64,000 bases of DNA, from the NCBI RefSeq assembly GCF_002088275.1, contig NZ_AQQS01000001.1, positions 62,001 through 126,000 on the forward strand, given 5' to 3'. Under the pieces are notes generated by a model, which was not told the origin of the DNA, did no database searches, and was given only the letters and a program-made list of their open reading frames with translations. Source of the DNA: Aurantimonas sp. 22II-16-19i. Lineage in GTDB: Bacteria; Pseudomonadota; Alphaproteobacteria; Rhizobiales; Rhizobiaceae. This document shows positions 18,105 through 25,465 of this stretch, piece after piece (the first letter of the stretch is position 1; each line of letters opens with the position of its first letter). Both the position numbers and the translations under genes were made by a program.

Positions 18105-18683
18105 TCAATCGGTCTTCAGGCCGTCGACGAAGACGTCGATCAGCCGGGTCACGGCTGCTTCCCACTGTTCCTCGCGGCGCGCGAGGCACATTCCGACCAC
18201 CGTCTGGAGAATGTCGTCGGCGGACACGTCGGCGCGCATCCGGCCGCTCGCGACGGCCGGTGCATGCAGCCGCTCCATCGCCGCGGACAGCGTCGCGAAG
18301 GAGAAGCAGGCGATCTCCGAGGTGCCGTCGATGGCGATCGCCAGCGCGGCGACCATCCCCTTCTTCGTCGCCACCATCCCGACCATGCCATGCAGGAACC
18401 GACGCAGCGCCGCGACGGGATCCGCGGTATCCGCGAGTTCGCGCGACAGCTCGGCCAGCTGCTCGATCTCGCGGCGATAGACCGCCTCGAACAGCGCCTC
18501 GCGCGTCGGAAAGTGCCGGTAAAGCGTGCCGATGCCGACGCCGGCCTGGCGCGCCACGGCCTCCAGCGTCCCGGCCCCGCCGGTTTCGCGGAACACCGCC
18601 GCAGCCGCCATCAGCAGCTTCTCACGGTTTCGTAAGGAGTCGGCGCGCGGGCGGCGCATTGCCGGGGTCGATCCTCTCTCCAT
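18105..18683 (-). CDS. TetR-family transcriptional regulator
   Basis: The N-terminal helix-turn-helix is clear (LEAVARQAGVGIGTLYRHFPTREALFEAVY, split over about 40-70) and a helical ligand-binding domain follows; total length is 192 residues from ATG 18683, or 184 from ATG 18659, which has a better-placed purine-rich site (GAGAGAGGA). The gene is divergent from the molybdenum hydroxylase genes, and the space between carries an inverted repeat over the -10 box of that operon's promoter. By the usual arrangement of TetR proteins I infer that it represses those genes until an aldehyde or aromatic inducer binds. The ligand is unknown. Confidence 0.88.
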   Translation of the reverse strand: MERGSTPAMRRPRADSLRNREKLLMAAAAVFRETGGAGTLEAVARQAGVGIGTLYRHFPTREALFEAVYRREIEQLAELSRELADTADPVAALRRFLHGMVGMVATKKGMVAALAIAIDGTSEIACFSFATLSAAMERLHAPAVASGRMRADVSADDILQTVVGMCLARREEQWEAAVTRLIDVFVDGLKTD

Positions 18684-18708
18684 CTCGGAATTTATAACCC
18701 TTCCACAC

Positions 18709-18736
18709 TTGAAAACGGAGGGGGCCTCCGTATAAT
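18709..18736 (+). promoter_or_regulatory. Sigma-70-type promoter of the molybdenum hydroxylase operon
   Basis: A -35 box TTGAAA (18709-18714) and a perfect -10 box TATAAT (18731-18736) are separated by 16 bases. It reads to the right, predicting transcription start near 18743 and a leader of about 155 bases before the ATG at 18898. A sharp AT-rich -10 box stands out in this GC-rich DNA. Confidence 0.75.
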
Positions 18737-18742
18737 TACGGA
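18715..18742. promoter_or_regulatory. Overlapping inverted repeats, candidate TetR operator
   Basis: Two perfect inverted repeats share a half-site. The first is ACGGAGG-GGG-CCTCCGT at 18715-18731; the second is TCCGTA-TAAT-TACGGA at 18727-18742 and encloses the -10 box. A repressor bound here would block RNA polymerase. The divergent TetR gene is the obvious candidate; this is inference from position. Confidence 0.65.
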
Positions 18743-18897
18743 CGGCAGCAGTTTCCGTCCCTCGCACAGCGTCTCTCCGAAACCGGCCCGAACCGCAAGG
18801 CGATGGTCCTGCCCGTCCGAGGAGCGCGCTCTCAAAGCTTTCGCCATGCCGGCGCGACTGCCTGTCCCGACGATCCCATTCCTCGAAAGGTAATTCG

Positions 18898-19395
18898 ATG
18901 AACCTTTCCATGACACTCACCATCAACGGCGAGCGACGCGAAATCGTTCTCGACGATCCGCGCGTCACGCTGCTCGACCTGTTGCGCGAGCGGCTGCATC
19001 TCACCGGCGCCAAGAAGGGCTGCGACCGCGGCCAGTGCGGCGCCTGCACCATTCTCGTCGACGGGCACAGGATCAATTCCTGCCTGGCGCTGGCGATCAG
19101 CCACGATGGCGCGGCCATCACCACGATCGAGGGTCTCGCCGAAAACGGCGTGCTGCATCCGGTGCAGCAGGCCTTCATCGACCACGACGGCTTCCAGTGC
19201 GGCTTCTGCACGCCGGGCCAGATCATGAGCGCCGTCGGCCTCATCGCCGAGGCCCAGGCGATGGGCGATCCCGAGCGGATCCGCGAGGCGATGAGCGGCA
19301 ACCTCTGCCGCTGCGGCGCCTATCAGGGCATCACCGAGGCGGTGCTCGACGCACAGGGCCGGCTGGCCGGCAGCAAGGCGGAGACAGCGGCATGA
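18898..19395 (+). CDS. Molybdenum hydroxylase, [2Fe-2S] subunit (PaoA/YagT-like)
   Basis: This 165-residue subunit carries two [2Fe-2S] clusters and passes electrons from the molybdenum site to FAD. The plant-type cluster ligands are Cys42, 47, 50 and 62 (GCDRGQCGACT ... NSC); the second cluster uses Cys101, 104, 137 and 139 (QCGFCTPGQ and NLCRCG). E. coli PaoA has a Tat signal; this protein begins directly with the domain, so the complex is probably cytoplasmic. The start ATG is preceded by GAAAGG. It overlaps the FAD subunit gene by four bases (ATGA). Confidence 0.93.
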   Translation: MNLSMTLTINGERREIVLDDPRVTLLDLLRERLHLTGAKKGCDRGQCGACTILVDGHRINSCLALAISHDGAAITTIEGLAENGVLHPVQQAFIDHDGFQCGFCTPGQIMSAVGLIAEAQAMGDPERIREAMSGNLCRCGAYQGITEAVLDAQGRLAGSKAETAA

Positions 19396-20450
19396 ACCTC
19401 TTCGAATATATCCGCCCCGCTTCGCTCGCCGAAGCCGTCGCTGCCGGCGGCGAGCCCGGCTCGGCCTATCTCGGCGCCGGGACCAATCTCCTCGATCTGA
19501 TGAAGGGCGGCGTCGTGGCTCCCGGCCGCCTCGTCGATCTCACCCATCTGCCGGATCTCAACCGGATCGATCAGCTGCCGGACGGCTCCATGCGGATCGG
19601 CGCGCTGGTGAAGAACGCCGCCCTCGCCCATGATCCGGCCTTTGCCAAGACCTACCCGGCCGTCGCCGAGGCGCTGCTTTCGGGCGCTTCGGCGCAGTTG
19701 CGCAACGCCGCGACCGTCGGCGGCAACCTGATGCAGCGCACCCGCTGCGCCTACTTCACTGACCCGGCCAGCGCCTGCAACAAGCGTCAGCCGGGTTCGG
19801 GCTGCGACGCGATCGGAGGCGAGAACCGCGCCCATGCCGTGCTCGGCTGGAGCGACCGCTGCATCGCCGTTCACCCGTCGGACTTCTGCGTCGCCCTGAC
19901 CGCGCTCGGCGCCATCGTCGAGATCGAGGGCCCCGCCGGCCGCCGCGAGGTGGCGATGACCGACTTCTACCTCCTGCCCGGCGACGCGCCCGAGAAGGAG
20001 ACCGCCCTCGAAGCCGGCGAGATGATCGTCGCCGTCCGGCTGCCGGCCGAGGCCGCGGCCTTTGCCGGCAACCAGCGCTATCTCAAGGTCCGCGAGCGCA
20101 CCTCCTACGCCTTCGCCCTCGCCTCGGCGGCGGCCGCCCTGAAGATCGAGAACGGGACGATCGTCGAGGCGCGGCTGGCGCTCGGCGGAGTCGCGACCAG
20201 GCCGTGGCGCACGCAAGCGGCGGAAGCCGCACTCGTCGGCGCTGCGCCTGGAAGGGAAGTCTTCCAGCGGGCCGCCGAGGCCGCCTTTACCGAGGCAAAA
20301 CCCTCCGGCGAGAACGCCTACAAGATCGAACTCGGCCGGCGGGTCGTCGCCCGCGCGCTGATGATGGCGGCAGCCGGCACGCCGGAGCGCATGCCGGCCC
20401 TGCCCGCCTCGCCCTTTGCCTCCGAAACGGGAGCCAACGCCCATGTCTGA
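19392..20450 (+). CDS. Molybdenum hydroxylase, FAD-binding subunit (PaoB-like)
   Basis: The 352-residue protein belongs to the FAD-binding PCMH family (YLGAGTNLLDLMKGG near 26-40, NAATVGGNLMQRTRC at 105-119). A cysteine-rich insertion with Cys119, Cys129, Cys138 and Cys157 matches the loop that binds an extra [4Fe-4S] cluster in PaoABC-type aldehyde oxidoreductases, so this is not an ordinary xanthine dehydrogenase. The start ATG at 19392 overlaps the preceding stop, and the end overlaps the large-subunit gene by eight bases: the three subunits are made together. Confidence 0.92.
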   Translation: MNLFEYIRPASLAEAVAAGGEPGSAYLGAGTNLLDLMKGGVVAPGRLVDLTHLPDLNRIDQLPDGSMRIGALVKNAALAHDPAFAKTYPAVAEALLSGASAQLRNAATVGGNLMQRTRCAYFTDPASACNKRQPGSGCDAIGGENRAHAVLGWSDRCIAVHPSDFCVALTALGAIVEIEGPAGRREVAMTDFYLLPGDAPEKETALEAGEMIVAVRLPAEAAAFAGNQRYLKVRERTSYAFALASAAAALKIENGTIVEARLALGGVATRPWRTQAAEAALVGAAPGREVFQRAAEAAFTEAKPSGENAYKIELGRRVVARALMMAAAGTPERMPALPASPFASETGANAHV

Positions 20451-22725
20451 CACGATCCCGATCCCGACCGGGGCGACGCCTTCCGGCCGCACCCGCTTCG
20501 GCTCGAACAGCGGCCAGCCGATGACCCGCCGCGACGGCGTCCTGAAGGTCACCGGCACCGCCACCTTCGCTGCCGACAACCATCCCGAGGGACTGCTCCA
20601 TGCCGTCTATGCGGCGGCGACGATCTCCCGCGGCCGCGTCACGTCCCTGAACGTCGAGGCCGCCCGGGCGCATCCGGGCGTCGTCGAGGTGCTGACGCCC
20701 GCGAACCGGCCGCCGCTCGCCCTCGATCCCGAGACCAAGCCCTATCCCTTCGCCTTCCGCACCGAGGTGCTGCAGGACGACACGGTGCGCTATGCCGGCC
20801 AGCCGATCGCGCTGGTCGTCGCCGAGACGCTCGAGGCTGCGACCGAAGCCGCCCGGCTCTTGTCCCCGACCTACGACGCCGCGCCGGCGCGCGTCGGCCT
20901 CGACGCCGCCCGGCCGTTCGATCCGGAGGCCGTCGGTGTCGGCTCGCCTCCGACCACCGAGAAAGGCGACATCGAGGCGGGGCTGGCGAAGGCATCGCAC
21001 CGCGTCGACGCGCGCTACGAGACGCCGGGGCAGTATCACAATGCCATGGAGCCCCATGCGATCGTCGCCAGCTGGGATGGCGACAGGCTGACGCTCGACA
21101 CGCCGAACCAGGCGATCGTGATGTCGACCGGGTCGTTCGGCGCGTGGTTCGGCATCCCGGCGGAGAACGTCACGATCCGCAGCCCGTTTCTCGGCGGCGG
21201 CTTCGGCTCCAAGGCCATCATCGTCGGCCCGCAGATCCTGGCGATCCTCGCGGCGAAGATGCTCGGCAGGCCTGTGAAGCTGGCGCTCCGGCGCGAGCAG
21301 ATGTACGGGCCGGTCGGCCACCGCGGCGCAACGCGGCAGGACTTCCGGCTCGGCGTCGACGCCGATGGCCGGCTGACCGCGCTCGACCACCTGACCACCG
21401 CGGCGACCTCGACCTTCGAGGATTTCATCGAGCCGGCATCCAACGCCTCGCACGATCTCTATGCCACGCCGGCGCTGTCGTCCCGCCACAAGGCGGTGCG
21501 GCTCGACATCGGCACACCCGGGCCGATGCGCGCGCCGGGCGAGGCCTCGGGTTCGGCGGCGCTGGAATCGGCGATCGACGAGGCGGCGCTCGCCGCCGGC
21601 CTCGACCCGCTCGAGTTCCGCCTGCGAAACTACGCCGAGACCGATCCGGCCTCCGGCAAGCCCTTCTCGGCCAAGGCGCTGCGCGAGTGCTACGCCGAGG
21701 GCGCGGAACGCTTCGGCTGGTCTGAGCGGCCGCTCGAGCCGCGGCAGATGCGCGACGAGGCGGGCCGCCTGGTCGGCTGGGGGATGGGCACGGCGCTGTT
21801 TCCCGCCCCGATGTTCCAGGCCAAGGCGACGGCGACGCTGCGCGCCGACGGCACGGCGCTGGTCGAGACGGCCGGCGCCGACATGGGCCAGGGTGCATGG
21901 ACGGTGCTGCACCAGATCGCGGCGGACGGGCTCGGGCTCGACATCGACAGGGTCGAGTTCCACTCCGGCCATTCCGGGCTGCCGGACGGTGGCATCGCCG
22001 GCGGCTCCGGCCACACCGCGACGGCCGGCAGCGCGCTGCACGCCGCGGGAACCGACGTGATCGCCAAGCTCGCCGATCTCGCGACCAATGACGAGACCTC
22101 GCCGCTCTTCGGCGCCGGCAATGTCGGCGTCGAGGCGCGCGATGGCCGGCTCTACCGCGCCGACGATCCCGAGCGTTCGGAAAGCTATGGCGACATCCTC
22201 GCCCGGGCGGGCCTTTCGGAGATCGCGGGGGCCGGCCAGGGCGGCCGGGATCCGGCCAGTGCGCAGGAGCGGGCGATGTTCTCCCACGGCGCGGTGTTCG
22301 CCGAGGTGAAGGTCGATCCGGATCTCGGCCAGATCCGGGTCAGCCGGCTCGTCGGCGCCTTCGCCGCCGGGCGCATCATCAATCCGCGCCTCGCCACCAG
22401 CCAGCTCTATGGCGGGATGATCTGGGGCATCGGCTTCGCCCTGCACGAAGAGGCGGTGCATGACCGGCGCTCCGGCCGGATCATGAACGCCAATCTCGCC
22501 GAGTACCACGTGCCGGTGAATGCGGACGTGCCGACGATGGACGTCATCCTGGTCGACGAGCATGACCCCTACGTCAACGCCCTCGGCATCAAGGGCGTCG
22601 GCGAGATCGGCATCACCGGCACGGTCGGCGCGATCGCCAACGCCATCTGGCACGCGACCGGCGTCAGGGTCCGCCGCTTCCCGATCGGTCTCGCCGATCT
22701 CATCGCCGGCGGGTCCGCGCACTGA
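20443..22725 (+). CDS. Molybdenum hydroxylase, molybdopterin-binding subunit (PaoC-like)
   Basis: The large catalytic subunit has 760 residues. It shows the family's segments in order: DGVLKVTGTATFAADN, AGQPIALVVAET, YHNAMEPHAIVASW, FLGGGFGSKA (molybdopterin contact), GPMRAPGE, GADMGQGAW and, near the end, GVGEIGITG with the catalytic Glu. This pattern fits an aldehyde or N-heterocycle oxidoreductase of PaoC type; the substrate cannot be fixed. Maturation normally needs an XdhC/PaoD-type chaperone, and none is encoded in this window. Hairpins after the gene probably end the transcript. Confidence 0.93.
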   Translation: MSDTIPIPTGATPSGRTRFGSNSGQPMTRRDGVLKVTGTATFAADNHPEGLLHAVYAAATISRGRVTSLNVEAARAHPGVVEVLTPANRPPLALDPETKPYPFAFRTEVLQDDTVRYAGQPIALVVAETLEAATEAARLLSPTYDAAPARVGLDAARPFDPEAVGVGSPPTTEKGDIEAGLAKASHRVDARYETPGQYHNAMEPHAIVASWDGDRLTLDTPNQAIVMSTGSFGAWFGIPAENVTIRSPFLGGGFGSKAIIVGPQILAILAAKMLGRPVKLALRREQMYGPVGHRGATRQDFRLGVDADGRLTALDHLTTAATSTFEDFIEPASNASHDLYATPALSSRHKAVRLDIGTPGPMRAPGEASGSAALESAIDEAALAAGLDPLEFRLRNYAETDPASGKPFSAKALRECYAEGAERFGWSERPLEPRQMRDEAGRLVGWGMGTALFPAPMFQAKATATLRADGTALVETAGADMGQGAWTVLHQIAADGLGLDIDRVEFHSGHSGLPDGGIAGGSGHTATAGSALHAAGTDVIAKLADLATNDETSPLFGAGNVGVEARDGRLYRADDPERSESYGDILARAGLSEIAGAGQGGRDPASAQERAMFSHGAVFAEVKVDPDLGQIRVSRLVGAFAAGRIINPRLATSQLYGGMIWGIGFALHEEAVHDRRSGRIMNANLAEYHVPVNADVPTMDVILVDEHDPYVNALGIKGVGEIGITGTVGAIANAIWHATGVRVRRFPIGLADLIAGGSAH

Positions 22726-22738
22726 GGAACCTGCAGGG

Positions 22739-22756
22739 GCGGGCGCGAGCGCCCGC
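22739..22756. terminator. GC-rich hairpin after the molybdenum hydroxylase genes
   Basis: GCGGGCG-CGAG-CGCCCGC forms a perfect 7-bp stem with a 4-base loop, 13 bases after the stop codon. It has no T-tract and probably acts together with the longer hairpin that follows. Confidence 0.45.
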
Positions 22757-22777
22757 GTCAACTCGAAACCTGCCAAT

Positions 22778-22817
22778 GCACCCGCCGGGAGATCATCCCG
22801 GCGGGTGCGGCGTTTTC
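22778..22817 (+). terminator. Strong hairpin terminator
   Basis: A perfect 13-bp stem (GCACCCGCCGGGA at 22778-22790 and its complement at 22796-22808) with loop GATCA is followed by GGCGTTTTCG. This is the most stable simple hairpin I found in the window and should separate the hydroxylase operon from the acyl-CoA ligase genes. Confidence 0.75.
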
Positions 22818-22957
22818 GCGTCCCGGCGTCGACTCCCGGCGAAGCGCGCGATAAGAGCGCCGAAGGGACCAGGTTGACGTAGCGAAGGGCGGACACCCGC
22901 CTATCTGGCGTGACATGATCCGAGGCGGGCGCCGACGAAACGTGAGGAAAAGATCTG

Positions 22958-24475
22958 ATGCTCGATTTGCTTGGCGCGGGACGGCCGGAGGATGCGGCGA
23001 TCGGGGCACCGGAGCGGTCCGCCCTCACCTATCGGGATCTCGCGGCGCAGGTCGAGGCGACGGTGACGCGCCTCAACGATCTCGGCATCGGGATCGGCGA
23101 CCGTGTGGCCATCGTCCTGCCGAACGGGCCGGAGATGGCCACCGCCTTCGTGGCGATTTCCGCGGGGGCGACCTCGGCGCCGCTGAACCCGGCCTATCGC
23201 GCCGAGGAGCTGGAATTCTACCTGTCCGACCTGAAGGCCAGGGCGATCGTCCTCGACGAGGCCGGACACGCGGCGGCCGAGAGCGTCGCCGCCAAACTCG
23301 ACATTCCGGTCCTGCGGCTCGTCACCCGGCCGGACGCTCCCGCCGGCGCATTCACCCTCGAAGGCGAGGCGATCGGCGAGACGGCGCGTCCCGGCTTTTC
23401 CGGCGAGGACGACGAGGCCCTCGTCCTGCACACGTCCGGCACCACCTCGCGGCCGAAGATCGTGCCGCTCAGCCTCGGCAACCTGAAGGCCTCGGCGCGG
23501 CACATCCGCTCCTCGCTCGCCCTCACCCCGGCCGACCGCTGCCTCAACGTGATGCCGCTGTTCCACATCCACGGGCTGATCGCGGCGGTGCTGTCTTCGC
23601 TGTCGGCCGGCGCGTCGATCGTCTGCACGCCGGGCTTCAACGCCCTGAAGGTCTTCCACTGGATGGATGACGCCGCCCCCACCTGGTACACCGCGGTCCC
23701 GACCATGCATCAGGCGATCCTCGCGCGGGCCCCGCGCAATGCCGCCAGCGTCGAGCGGGCGAAGCTCCGCTTCATCCGCTCGTCCTCCTCGTCGCTGCCG
23801 CCGCAGGTGATGGCCGAGCTCGAGGCGACCTTCGACTGCCCGGTGATCGAGGCCTACGGCATGACCGAGGCGTCTCACCAGATGACCTGCAACCTGTTGC
23901 CGCCCGGCGCCCGCAAGCCCGGCAGCGTCGGCCCGGCCGCCGGCCCCGAGGTGGCGATCCTGTCGAAGGACGGCGAGGTCCTTGCCAGCGGCGAGATCGG
24001 CGAGGTCTGCATCCGCGGGCCGAACGTCACCGGCGGCTACGAGAACAACGAGGCCGCCAATGCCGAAGCCTTCGCCCATGGCTGGTTCCACACCGGCGAC
24101 CAGGGGCGGCTCGACGAAGACGGCTTCCTGTTCCTCACCGGCCGCCTCAAGGAGATCATCAATCGCGGCGGCGAGAAGATTTCCCCGCGCGAGATCGACG
24201 AGGTGCTGATGGATCATCCGGCGGTGGCGCAGGTGGTCTGTTTCGCCATGCCCCACGACAAGCTCGGCGAGGACGTCGCCGCCGCCGTCGTCCTGCGGGA
24301 AGGCATGCAGGCCAGCGAGCGCGAGATCCGCGATTTCGCCGCCACACGCCTCGCCGACTTCAAGGTGCCGCGCAAGCTGGTCTTCCTCGACGAGATCCCC
24401 AAGGGCGCGACCGGCAAGCTGCAGCGCATCGGCCTTGCCGACAAGCTCGGCCTCGGCAGGGAGGCGGCGAAATGA
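22958..24475 (+). CDS. AMP-dependent acyl-CoA ligase, AAE3/oxalyl-CoA-synthetase-like
   Basis: This 505-residue ANL-superfamily enzyme activates a carboxylic acid as the adenylate and then the CoA thioester. Visible motifs are the P-loop TSGTTSRPK (159-167), YGMTEASHQM, the WFHTGDQG stretch, GRLKEIINRGGEKISP and the C-terminal lysine in PKGATGKLQR. PLFHIHGLIAAVLSSL and TWYTAVPTMHQ closely resemble plant AAE3 and yeast Pcs60, which use oxalate, so oxalate is a reasonable guess. No oxalyl-CoA decarboxylase is nearby. The gene overlaps the next by four bases (ATGA). It has its own upstream space and lies beyond a strong terminator. Confidence 0.88.
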   Translation: MLDLLGAGRPEDAAIGAPERSALTYRDLAAQVEATVTRLNDLGIGIGDRVAIVLPNGPEMATAFVAISAGATSAPLNPAYRAEELEFYLSDLKARAIVLDEAGHAAAESVAAKLDIPVLRLVTRPDAPAGAFTLEGEAIGETARPGFSGEDDEALVLHTSGTTSRPKIVPLSLGNLKASARHIRSSLALTPADRCLNVMPLFHIHGLIAAVLSSLSAGASIVCTPGFNALKVFHWMDDAAPTWYTAVPTMHQAILARAPRNAASVERAKLRFIRSSSSSLPPQVMAELEATFDCPVIEAYGMTEASHQMTCNLLPPGARKPGSVGPAAGPEVAILSKDGEVLASGEIGEVCIRGPNVTGGYENNEAANAEAFAHGWFHTGDQGRLDEDGFLFLTGRLKEIINRGGEKISPREIDEVLMDHPAVAQVVCFAMPHDKLGEDVAAAVVLREGMQASEREIRDFAATRLADFKVPRKLVFLDEIPKGATGKLQRIGLADKLGLGREAAK

Positions 24476-25449
24476 AGGTCACGATCTTCGGCGCCGGCGC
24501 CATCGGCGGCCTGATCGGCGCAAGGCTGGCGGAACGCACAGCGGCCGAGGTCGGCCTCGTTGCCCGCGGGCCGCATCTGAAGGCGATGCAGGAGAACGGC
24601 CTCACCGTCCGCTCGGCCGAGGGCGAGACGACCGTCTCGGTCCGCGCCACCGACGACGCGGCTGCGCTCGGCCCGCAGGACTATGTCATCATCGCGCTGA
24701 AGGCCCACTCGGTGCCGGGCATCCTGCCGGCCCTGAAGCCGCTGCTCGGGCCTGACACCGCAGTCGTCACGGCCCAGAACGGCCTGCCCTGGTGGTATTT
24801 CTACAAGAGTGGCGGCGAGCATGAAGGCCGCCGCATCGAGGCGGTCGATCCGGGCGGCGCGATCTGGGACACGATCGGGCCCGAGCGCGCCATCGGCTGC
24901 GTCGTCCATCCGGCGGCCGACATCGAGGCGCCGGGCATCGTGCGCCACACCGAGGGCGAGCGCCTGCCTCTCGGCGAGCCGTCGGGCGAGAAGAGCGAGC
25001 GTGCGCTGGCGCTGTCGAAGCTCCTGGTGGAGGCGGGCTTCCGGGCGCCGGTGCGCCCGCAGATCCGCTCGGAGATCTGGGTGAAGCTCTGGGGCAACGT
25101 CTCCTTCAACCCGATCTCGGCGCTCACCGGCGCGACCCTTGCGGCGATCTGCGGCAACGCGGACGCGCGGGGCGTGGCAAGGGCGATGATGCTGGAGGCC
25201 GAGGCCATCGCCAGCGCCCTCGGGATCAAGTTCCCGATCGACGTCGACAAGCGGATCGCCGGCGCCGCCGAGGTCGGCGAGCACAAGACCTCTATGCTGC
25301 AGGATCTCGAACTCGGCCGGCCGATGGAAGTCGACGCGCTCGTCACCTCGGTGCAGGAGATGGGCCGGCTGACCGGCGTTGCGACGCCGACCATCGACAC
25401 GGTGCTGGGGCTGATCCGGCTGCGGGCGGCGACACCGCTCGGCAGCTGA
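24472..25449 (+). CDS. Ketopantoate reductase family protein (PanE/ApbA-like)
   Basis: The protein (325 residues) has the N-terminal dinucleotide-binding motif FGAGAIGGLIGARLA (4-18), the hinge segment LWGNVSFNPISALTGAT with conserved Asn and Ser, and KTSMLQDLELGRPMEVDALV near the end, all typical of the 2-dehydropantoate 2-reductase family. True PanE makes pantoate for coenzyme A, but many paralogues reduce other 2-oxo acids. Its coupling to a CoA ligase instead of pan genes makes the exact substrate doubtful, so I give no symbol. It converges with nnr, with only 16 bases between the stops. Confidence 0.87.
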   Translation: MKVTIFGAGAIGGLIGARLAERTAAEVGLVARGPHLKAMQENGLTVRSAEGETTVSVRATDDAAALGPQDYVIIALKAHSVPGILPALKPLLGPDTAVVTAQNGLPWWYFYKSGGEHEGRRIEAVDPGGAIWDTIGPERAIGCVVHPAADIEAPGIVRHTEGERLPLGEPSGEKSERALALSKLLVEAGFRAPVRPQIRSEIWVKLWGNVSFNPISALTGATLAAICGNADARGVARAMMLEAEAIASALGIKFPIDVDKRIAGAAEVGEHKTSMLQDLELGRPMEVDALVTSVQEMGRLTGVATPTIDTVLGLIRLRAATPLGS

Positions 25450-25465
25450 CGCCGGACCGCCGCCA

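Noticed and set aside
20287-23028. A 913-codon open frame on the minus strand opposite the molybdenum hydroxylase genes
   Set aside because: The translation is Arg/Gly/Asp-rich with no family features, and the plus-strand genes have clear active-site motifs. It is a codon-bias shadow.
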